NCBI GenBank assembly: GCA_014729615.1
Contig: WJJQ01000051.1
Coordinates: 1 to 5,126, forward strand
Source: Candidatus Peregrinibacteria bacterium
Lineage (GTDB): Bacteria > Patescibacteriota > Gracilibacteria > UBA1369
DNA length: 5,126 nt
Reading direction: 5' to 3'
Within the stretch, counting starts at the first letter, position 1, and the number at the start of each line of letters is the position of its first letter. Positions 1 through 4,701 of this stretch are shown piece by piece. The notes under the pieces were generated by a model, which saw nothing but the letters and a program-made list of their open reading frames with translations, searched no databases and was not told the DNA's origin. A program made the position numbers and the translations under genes.

Positions 1-1
1 T

Positions 2-706
2 AAATACACTAATGCCGTACAGGGGGATTTACTTGGATTCACCAGATTGGAGTTTATTCCGGTAAGCGTGATTTTAACATTTATGGTTGTGGGAGTTTTT
101 GAAGAGGTGATAAAGCTGTTTGCCGTAAAAGCGACTGATAAACATCAGATTCAGTCCGTTGACGATGCGATGGAAATGGCATTTACCGCCGCCTTGGGCT
201 TCGCGTTTGCAGAAAACATCTTATATTTTTACAACATAATGGCATTTAGAGGGGTTGAAGGGATTCTTTACCCTTTCATTTTCAGATCAATGTTTTCAAC
301 CTTTGCTCACATTATGTTTAGTGGAGTTTTGGGCTATTATTACGGACTGGCGTTGTTTGCTACCGATATAATGAAAGATGAACACAATAAGAAGAAATTT
401 GCCTTTACCAGAGCTCTGGCACGTCTTTTTCATATGAAAAAAAGTACACTTTTTCATGAAGAAAAAATGATCGAAGGGGTTTTACTGGCAGTTGTATTGC
501 ATGCCGTTTTTAATATCTTTCTTGAAATGGAATGGACATTCCTGATTGTTCCGTATCTGACAGCGGGATTCCTTCTGTTAACTTATTTATTAAATAAAAA
601 AGAATCTCACAAAGTTTACGCTTATGTGGATGATAACCGAAACGACCATATACAAATGCAACAATTGTCTTCCACCTTACCCCTTGATCAAAGCGAAAAA
701 GCATGA
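2..706 (+). CDS. PrsW-family intramembrane protease, 5'-truncated by window edge
   Basis: The frame is open from the first bases of the window, so the true start lies upstream and 234 residues are visible; a TTG at 47 is an in-frame leucine codon and not a convincing start. The PrsW hallmarks are present in order: an EExxK motif (E34, E35, K38 of the visible part, nt 101-115) at the end of a hydrophobic helix, an FAEN motif (E71, N72), a histidine in a membrane segment (H103, FAHIMFSG) and a late HAVFN motif (H167, N171). About five hydrophobic segments are visible, with a basic loop around residues 122-150 and a hydrophilic C-terminal tail. In Bacillus subtilis, PrsW makes the first cut in the anti-sigma factor RsiW; the family is related to CAAX/Abi-type membrane proteases. 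No anti-sigma or sigma gene is visible here, so the substrate is unknown. The gene ends with tandem stops TGA TAA and is followed by a terminator, so it is the last gene of its transcript. Confidence 0.86.
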   Translation, partial: KYTNAVQGDLLGFTRLEFIPVSVILTFMVVGVFEEVIKLFAVKATDKHQIQSVDDAMEMAFTAALGFAFAENILYFYNIMAFRGVEGILYPFIFRSMFSTFAHIMFSGVLGYYYGLALFATDIMKDEHNKKKFAFTRALARLFHMKKSTLFHEEKMIEGVLLAVVLHAVFNIFLEMEWTFLIVPYLTAGFLLLTYLLNKKESHKVYAYVDDNRNDHIQMQQLSSTLPLDQSEKA

Positions 707-727
707 TAAGCTAGGCTAACTCCAGCC

Positions 728-756
728 GTACTCTCAATTATATGAGAGTATTTTTT
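728..756 (+). terminator. Rho-independent terminator after the PrsW-like gene
   Basis: An 8-bp stem (TACTCTCA at 729-736 with TGAGAGTA at 743-750, plus a possible G-U pair at 728/751) closes a 6-nt loop and runs straight into a T6 tract at 751-756. It lies 22 nt after the PrsW stop and 17 nt before the uvrA start codon, so it separates the two transcripts. It also means that the uvrA promoter must overlap or lie upstream of the hairpin, or that uvrA depends on readthrough. Confidence 0.8.
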
Positions 757-773
757 GTGATTAATAGCAAATT

Positions 774-3659
774 ATGGGCCTAGATAAAATCATTGTAAAG
801 GGTGCAAAAATACACAATTTAAAAAATATTGATGTAGAAATACCCAAAAATAAATTATCTGTCGTAACCGGATTGTCGGGATCGGGAAAATCTTCATTAG
901 CTTTCGACACAATTTATGCAGAAGGACAAAGACGTTATGTAGAGAGCCTATCGACATATGCCAGACAATTTTTACAATTAATGGAAAAACCCGATGTGGA
1001 AGCAATAGATGGTTTGTCGCCGGCTATTTCAATTGACCAAAAAACGGCACCCAGGAATCCCCGTTCCACTGTTGGAACGGTAACGGAAATTTATGACTAT
1101 CTAAGACTACTATACTCAAAAATTGGTGTTCCTCATGATCCGAACACGGGTGAAGTTTTAAGCAAACAATCGGCAAGTGAAATTGTGGAAATCATTTCTC
1201 AAATGCAGGAGGGAAAAAAGATTATATTGCTTTCTCCAATGGTCAAGCAAAGAAAAGGGGAGCACGCGAAAGTATTTGAAAACATAAAAAAACTGGGGTT
1301 TGTAAGAGTCAGGGTAGATGGTGAAGTGCAAAACATAACCGATATTCCTGTTCTTGATGAAAATAAGAAACATAATATAGAAATTGTTGTGGACAGGTTG
1401 GTAGTGAAAAATCTGAAGAAAAATTTGCAAAAAATGTCCAATGGTGACGTTATAGAACTGCCGAATCCCGACAGAAGCCGTCTTGCTGATTCTGTCGAAC
1501 TCGCGCTAAAACACGGGAGCGGTCGCATGCTGGTGGTTGATCATGATACGGGCGATGAAGAACTTTTTTCGGAAGAATACGGGTCTGCCGATAGCGGAAT
1601 AAACATCCCCGAAATAACACCGGGTTTATTTTCATTTAATAATCCGCATGGTGCTTGTCCCGAATGTCATGGTCTTGGTACTAAGCTTGTAATTGACCCC
1701 GAATTAATTATCCCCAATAAAAATTTGACCCTTGGTGAAGGTGCAATTATGCCATGGTCGGCGACAACATCGCATTTGACTTGGTACAATCGCATTCTTG
1801 AATCAGTGGCCAAAAAAACGGGTTTTTCCATGCATACTCCAATTAAAGACTTAAAACCGGAGCATTTGCAAATTGTTTTATATGGGGCAAAAGGTAAAAG
1901 ATACGATGTGAAACTGGGAGGAGCCAGCTCCAAATTCAAAGGAGAATATTCCGCTACATTTGAAGGGGTTATTCCAAATTTGGAAAGACGCTACATGGAA
2001 ACCGATTCAGATTACATAAGAAAGAAAATCGAAAAATTCATGCAAATTTTGACTTGCCCGGTTTGCGAAGGGAATCGATTAAGGCCCGAAGTTCTTGCAA
2101 TTACCATTGAAGACAAGTCAATTATAGAAATAACTCGATTATCAGTCAGAAAAGTTTCAAATTGGATTCAAAAAATCCAATTATCCGAAATGGAACAGCA
2201 AATAGCTAAGCCAATTTTAAAGGAAATATCCAGCAGATTACAATTTTTAAACGATGTCGGTCTTTCATATTTGACGTTGGATCGTGCCGCAAACACTTTG
2301 TCGGGAGGAGAAGCGCAAAGAATACGCCTGGCCACACAAATAGGTTCAAAGCTATCCGGAGTTATTTATGTATTGGATGAACCGTCAATAGGCTTGCATC
2401 AAAGTGATAATGCGAAGCTGATAAAGACACTATTACATTTAAGAGATTTAGGTAACACGGTTATTGTTGTAGAGCATGATGTAGATACAATGCTCGCTTC
2501 TGACCATATTCTGGACATTGGGCCGGGAGCCGGAAAACAGGGAGGAGAGGTAATCGCAGAGGGCAGTCCGCAGGAAATCATGAAAAACCCCAATTCAGTC
2601 ACCGGTCAGTATTTAAGCGGCAAAAAGCAGATAGAATTGCCCGGTCAGCGACGCAAAGGTAACGGACACAGTCTTAAAATAGTTGGAGCAAAAGAGCACA
2701 ATTTAAAAAATATTGATGTTGATATGCCGCTTGGAACGTTTATTGGTATAACAGGCGTTTCAGGCTCGGGAAAATCAACTCTGATCAATGATATTTTGGT
2801 AAAAGAAGTGGAAAAGCGTATTAATAAATCGAAACGCAATATTGGAGCCCACAAAAGAATTGAAGGCATTGAATTTTTAGATAAGATAATCAATATAGAT
2901 CAATCACCCATAGGTAGAACTCCAAGATCCAATCCCGCCACTTATACAGGTGTTTTTACTGATATAAGGGAACTCTTTGCCAGCACGCCCGAGGCTAAAA
3001 TGCGCGGATACAAAGCGGGCAGATTCAGTTTTAACGTAAAAGGGGGAAGATGTGAAGCGTGTAGGGGTGATGGAATTAAAAAGATTGAAATGCACTTTTT
3101 ACCCGACATTTATGTAACTTGTGATGTTTGTAAGGGAAAAAGATACAACGCCGAAGCTCTGGAAATTATGTATAGAGGGCGAACAATTGCAGATGTGTTG
3201 CAAATGACAGTCAGAGAAGCCCTGGAATTTTTTGATGCAATCCCCTCAATTAAAACTAAATTACAGACTCTTTCAGAAGTGGGGCTATCATATATTCATT
3301 TGGGGCAGTCAGCTACGACTCTCTCGGGTGGAGAGGCTCAGCGTATTAAATTATCAACCGAGCTTTCCAGGCGGGCTACCGGTCAAACTCTTTATATATT
3401 AGATGAACCGACTACGGGATTACATTTTGACGACGTAAAAAAGTTGCTGGATGTCTTGCAAAGATTAGTGGATAAAGGGAACACTGTTTTGACCATTGAA
3501 CATAATTTGGACGTTATTAAGTCGGTTGACTATATAGTTGACCTGGGACCCGAAGGTGGTGAAAATGGCGGAAAATTAATAGCAACAGGAACACCTGAAG
3601 AAGTGGCGAAGCAAAAGGACTCTCTTACCGGGGAATGGTTATTGAAATATTGCCTCTAA
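774..3659 (+). CDS. uvrA: UvrA, excinuclease ABC subunit A
   Basis: UvrA is the ATP-dependent damage-sensing subunit of nucleotide excision repair; as a dimer it scans DNA with UvrB and loads UvrB at lesions. All family landmarks are visible in 961 residues (E. coli UvrA has 940). ABC module I has Walker A GLSGSGKS at 33-40, signature LSGGEAQ from 509 and Walker B LDEPS at 534-538. ABC module II has Walker A GVSGSGKS at 661-668, signature LSGGEAQ from 850 and Walker B LDEPT at 876-880. The zinc site in the signature region of module I has CPEC at 295-298 and CPVC at 428-431, flanking the inserted DNA/UvrB-binding domains. The zinc module of module II has CEAC at 760-763 and CDVC at 783-786, a Cx2Cx19Cx2C spacing. 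No key residue is missing and there is no frameshift. The ATG at 774 is chosen because the N-terminal MGLDKIIVKGAKIHNLKNI matches the family start. No Shine-Dalgarno sequence is seen upstream. No uvrB or uvrC is nearby, which is usual for uvrA. Confidence 0.98.
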   Translation: MGLDKIIVKGAKIHNLKNIDVEIPKNKLSVVTGLSGSGKSSLAFDTIYAEGQRRYVESLSTYARQFLQLMEKPDVEAIDGLSPAISIDQKTAPRNPRSTVGTVTEIYDYLRLLYSKIGVPHDPNTGEVLSKQSASEIVEIISQMQEGKKIILLSPMVKQRKGEHAKVFENIKKLGFVRVRVDGEVQNITDIPVLDENKKHNIEIVVDRLVVKNLKKNLQKMSNGDVIELPNPDRSRLADSVELALKHGSGRMLVVDHDTGDEELFSEEYGSADSGINIPEITPGLFSFNNPHGACPECHGLGTKLVIDPELIIPNKNLTLGEGAIMPWSATTSHLTWYNRILESVAKKTGFSMHTPIKDLKPEHLQIVLYGAKGKRYDVKLGGASSKFKGEYSATFEGVIPNLERRYMETDSDYIRKKIEKFMQILTCPVCEGNRLRPEVLAITIEDKSIIEITRLSVRKVSNWIQKIQLSEMEQQIAKPILKEISSRLQFLNDVGLSYLTLDRAANTLSGGEAQRIRLATQIGSKLSGVIYVLDEPSIGLHQSDNAKLIKTLLHLRDLGNTVIVVEHDVDTMLASDHILDIGPGAGKQGGEVIAEGSPQEIMKNPNSVTGQYLSGKKQIELPGQRRKGNGHSLKIVGAKEHNLKNIDVDMPLGTFIGITGVSGSGKSTLINDILVKEVEKRINKSKRNIGAHKRIEGIEFLDKIINIDQSPIGRTPRSNPATYTGVFTDIRELFASTPEAKMRGYKAGRFSFNVKGGRCEACRGDGIKKIEMHFLPDIYVTCDVCKGKRYNAEALEIMYRGRTIADVLQMTVREALEFFDAIPSIKTKLQTLSEVGLSYIHLGQSATTLSGGEAQRIKLSTELSRRATGQTLYILDEPTTGLHFDDVKKLLDVLQRLVDKGNTVLTIEHNLDVIKSVDYIVDLGPEGGENGGKLIATGTPEEVAKQKDSLTGEWLLKYCL

Positions 3660-3697
3660 ATTTTTTCTAAAAAAGTTACTTCCATTTATTAATTGGA

Positions 3698-3725
3698 TGT
3701 ATCTTTTACATATGCAAAAGATACA
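3698..3725. repeat. Perfect 10-bp inverted repeat downstream of uvrA
   Basis: TGTATCTTTT (3698-3707) and AAAAGATACA (3716-3725) are exact reverse complements separated by 8 nt. It starts 38 nt after the uvrA stop. As RNA it would form a weak, mostly A-U hairpin, but no T tract follows on either strand, so it is not a textbook intrinsic terminator. It could be a 3'-end stabilising hairpin for uvrA mRNA or a binding site for a dimeric DNA-binding protein. Confidence 0.6.
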
Positions 3726-3730
3726 AAAGA

Positions 3731-3835
3731 TTTAATAGAATTTAATAAAGTTTAATAAAATTTAACCAAATAAAATAAAATAACAATATAGTCAATGTTT
3801 AAAACATGTTTAAATAATGTTTAATAAAATTTAAT
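3731..3835. repeat. Two groups of four TTTAA-type repeats at helical spacing
   Basis: TTTAA[T/C] begins at 3731, 3741, 3751 and 3761, a perfect 10-bp period with unit TTTAATARAR. After a 37-bp gap TTTAA[A/T] begins at 3798, 3809, 3820 and 3830 (11, 11, 10 bp), the first three preceded by ATG in an 11-bp unit. Elements thus recur on one face of the helix within each group, and the gap is about 3.5 turns. Such spacing is typical of intrinsically bent DNA or of a cooperative protein-binding array. The sequence is very AT-rich, which raises the chance of simple-sequence coincidence, but the regular period is directly visible. Confidence 0.65.
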
Positions 3836-3841
3836 AAAACC

Positions 3842-3859
3842 AAAAAAAATTAAAAAAAA
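3842..3859. repeat. Pair of phased A8 tracts
   Basis: Two runs of eight adenines, 3842-3849 and 3852-3859, start exactly 10 bp apart. A-tracts in helical phase are a known cause of intrinsic DNA curvature. They sit about 80-90 bp upstream of the candidate promoter of the HTH gene, directly after the TTTAA arrays. Confidence 0.6.
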
Positions 3860-3890
3860 TATTGCAAAGTAAAATTAAACATGATAAAAC

Positions 3891-3947
3891 TTACCACGTA
3901 AGCAAATATTGATATAGATTATTGTTAAATTATTGAAATTGTGGTAA
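3891..3947. promoter_or_regulatory. Candidate operator: TTACCAC / GTGGTAA inverted pair
   Basis: TTACCAC at 3891-3897 is the exact reverse complement of GTGGTAA at 3941-3947, with centres 50 bp apart (about five helical turns). The downstream arm overlaps the extended -10 element proposed for the HTH gene. The upstream arm is itself a short pseudo-palindrome, TTAC-cac-GTAA. Same-face spacing with one arm on the promoter fits a repression loop or a paired-site operator, possibly bound by the HTH protein encoded next door. The binding protein is inference; only the repeat is seen. Confidence 0.4.
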
Positions 3948-3970
3948 ACTTTATTTAATTGGTATACAAT
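3922..3970 (+). promoter_or_regulatory. Candidate sigma-70-type promoter(s) for the HTH/zinc-ribbon operon
   Basis: Two overlapping options are visible. One is TTGTTA (3922-3927), a 17-bp spacer, and TAAACT (3945-3950) preceded by TGG, an extended -10 arrangement. The other is TTGTGG (3939-3944), an 18-bp spacer, and TATACA (3963-3968, continuing as AT). Both would start transcription upstream of the ATG at 3998, the second leaving only about 20 nt of leader. In such AT-rich DNA chance matches are common, so the exact hexamers are uncertain. Confidence 0.4.
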
Positions 3971-3997
3971 AAGATTCCATTAAATAAAGTGAGCCAA

Positions 3998-4351
3998 ATG
4001 GATGAAATTCTAACCTCAGAACAGGTTGCAAAGCTCTTACAGGTACACCCCTTCACAGTTCTAAAATTCATTAAGAATGGAAAGCTGAAGGCTAGTAAAA
4101 TAGGAAGAGTCTATAGAATCAGAAGATCGGAAGTGGAAAGATTTCTGGACAGCAATCTGGAATCCAGTGAAAAACCGGTCAAGAAGAAGAAAAAAACTAA
4201 GGGTGCCATAAGCGCAAGCCCGGAGAAGAAGAAAAAAAGAGTAGAAAAACAGGCGGATGTGATTGAAGTGAAAGAAGTAAAAGAAGTGAAGGATTTGAAT
4301 CCCGACGTCGAGAACGATCCGGACCATTACATACTCAGAGTAAACCATTAA
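3998..4351 (+). CDS. Excisionase-type (HTH_17) DNA-binding protein with Lys-rich tail
   Basis: The protein has 117 residues. Residues 1-51 form a compact winged-helix/MerR-like HTH of the excisionase family: LTSEQVAKLLQVHPFTVLKF, then IKNGKLKASKIGRVYRIRRS and EVERFLDS, the usual 'helix 1, recognition helix, GKLKAxKxGRxYRI wing' order. Residues 59-84 are strongly basic (KKKKK at 62-66 and KKKKR at 77-81), probably a disordered linker or extra DNA/RNA contact. Residues 89-98 contain a Val-Lys-Glu triplet repeat encoded by three 9-bp DNA repeats (4265-4291), followed by an acidic end. I chose the ATG at 3998 over the in-frame TTG at 3959 because the extra 13 residues lie before the domain and overlap a likely -10 element. 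Only a weak AGTGAG precedes the ATG. Xis-type proteins of this fold act in phage excision, but many are chromosomal regulators; no integrase or att site is seen here, so a regulatory role is more likely. It heads an operon with the zinc-ribbon gene 4 bp downstream. Confidence 0.85.
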   Translation: MDEILTSEQVAKLLQVHPFTVLKFIKNGKLKASKIGRVYRIRRSEVERFLDSNLESSEKPVKKKKKTKGAISASPEKKKKRVEKQADVIEVKEVKEVKDLNPDVENDPDHYILRVNH

Positions 4352-4355
4352 AGAA

Positions 4356-4535
4356 ATGATTTTTAACTGCAAAGGATGTGGAATATCAGTTTCCACACAC
4401 AAAAACAAATGCATCTACTGTAAAAATGACAACACTGAATATATTGAATTAATAACCGGTATTAAAGCTAATAAAGAGAATGTAAATCTAGGAGAGAAGA
4501 TCAAAGGATCAATTTTCTCCTTCGTGCACAGATAG
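4356..4535 (+). CDS. 59-residue zinc-ribbon microprotein
   Basis: An ATG at 4356, 4 bp after the HTH stop, opens a 59-codon frame ending in TAG at 4533-4535. The N-terminal half carries two Cys-x2-Cys knuckles, CKGC at 5-8 and CIYC at 19-22, ten residues apart, with aromatic/hydrophobic residues around them (MIFNCKGCGI, KCIYCKND). This is the pattern of a minimal zinc ribbon that should bind one structural Zn2+. The C-terminal half (IELITGIKANKENVNLGEK and on) is Lys/Asn-rich and ends IFSFVHR, with no further domain recognised. The tight spacing suggests translational coupling to the HTH gene, and the pair may act together on nucleic acid, though nothing proves this. The last about 15 codons overlap a strongly self-complementary stretch, so the DNA there may be under RNA-structure as well as coding constraint. 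The ORF is short; the paired CxxC motifs and operon position are the main support. Confidence 0.72.
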   Translation: MIFNCKGCGISVSTHKNKCIYCKNDNTEYIELITGIKANKENVNLGEKIKGSIFSFVHR

Positions 4536-4680
4536 TGCGCTATGTGCCCTGCCAGGCCTTAAAGTTAATATCCCAATCCCTAATCTATAAGCTTGGCAGC
4601 GTGCAGAAAGAACAAAGTGAAGGCCCTAGAAAAGCCTTAAAACAAGTTTCTGTTGGTCCTAACAGAGGCTTGTTTTTTTT
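4491..4680 (+). ncRNA. Candidate structured RNA or highly folded 3' UTR
   Basis: Between the end of the zinc-ribbon ORF and the terminator no ORF is visible, but base-pairing potential is dense. Hairpin A pairs 4491-4502 with 4507-4520 (12 bp with a 2-nt AA bulge and an AAAG loop). TGCAC (4525-4529) can pair with GTGCA (4601-4605) and enclose two hairpins, ATAG/CTAT with a TGCG loop (4532-4543) and a 9-bp stem 4549-4557/4591-4599 with a large, C-rich 33-nt loop, giving a three-way junction. AAGGC (4620-4624) pairs with GCCTT (4634-4638), and the terminator hairpin follows at once. The sequence does not match what I know of tmRNA, RNase P, 4.5S SRP RNA, 6S RNA or tRNA. No riboswitch target is downstream, because the next gene is convergent. 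A separate promoter is not clear; TTGAAT (4444-4449), 19 bp, TAATAA (4469-4474) is a weak possibility inside the ORF. It may therefore be a processed 3' UTR. Confidence 0.4.
4639..4680 (+). terminator. Strong Rho-independent terminator of the HTH/zinc-ribbon operon
   Basis: A continuous 14-bp stem (4641-4654 with 4661-4674, two G-U pairs) closes the 6-nt loop GGTCCT, and the A-U pairs can extend it by two more. The T tract runs to 4680 (T8 from 4673). It ends 21 nt from the stop codon of the convergent minus-strand gene. Read from the minus strand the stem keeps 12 of 14 pairs (the two G-U become A-C) and is followed by TTTT, so it may work, less efficiently, in both directions. Confidence 0.88.
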
Positions 4681-4701
4681 GTGTCGAAAGCATCTTTGTC
4701 G

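Larger units (their letters stand above)
3660..3997. other. AT-rich non-coding spacer between uvrA and the HTH gene
   Basis: This 338-bp stretch has no credible ORF on either strand and is far poorer in G and C than the genes around it. It holds, in order, a T6/A6 inverted repeat right after the uvrA stop (3661-3674), a perfect 10-bp inverted repeat (3698-3725), two groups of helically spaced TTTAA repeats (3731-3770 and 3798-3835), two phased A8 tracts (3842-3859), and an inverted TTACCAC/GTGGTAA pair with candidate promoters (3891-3970). No canonical terminator with a stem plus T tract was found for uvrA. The TTG at 3959 could extend the HTH ORF by 13 codons, but this is not favoured (see the HTH gene). 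Confidence 0.8.

Noticed and set aside
47..49. TTG at 47 as start of the PrsW-like gene
   Set aside because: The frame is open to the window edge with sensible residues upstream, and the family normally has further N-terminal sequence.
704..709. TGA TAA at the end of the PrsW gene as a sign of UGA=Gly recoding
   Set aside because: uvrA uses GGN codons for glycine throughout and has no in-frame TGA, so UGA recoding is not supported; tandem stops occur in standard-code genomes.
3731..3835. CRISPR array
   Set aside because: Repeats are only about 10-11 bp, directly adjacent and AT-only, with no spacers or cas genes.
3959..3997. TTG at 3959 as start of the HTH gene (13 extra residues)
   Set aside because: The extra residues precede the HTH fold, TTG is a rare start, and the segment contains a likely -10 element (TATACAAT at 3963-3970); the ATG at 3998 fits the family N-terminus.
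4223..4245. Programmed frameshift at the A7 run in the HTH tail
   Set aside because: Shifting by one base in either direction reaches a stop within a few codons or about a dozen codons and gives no recognisable alternative product; the run is explained by Lys codons.
4061..4414. Minus-strand frame of 117 residues opposite the HTH and zinc-ribbon genes
   Set aside because: It lies antisense to the HTH domain, its Phe/Leu-rich sequence is the mirror of Lys/Glu codons, and it has no recognisable domain; the same applies to the minus-strand frames opposite uvrA.
4540..4645. 6S RNA suggested by AGCCTTAAAAC near 4633-4643, which resembles a stretch of E. coli 6S RNA
   Set aside because: The region folds as several local hairpins rather than a long rod with a central bubble, the 5' and 3' ends do not pair, and the matching stretch is short and not a universal 6S signature.
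4540..4680. Riboswitch or attenuator controlling a downstream gene
   Set aside because: The gene after the terminator is on the opposite strand and convergent, so there is no downstream target on this transcript within the window.
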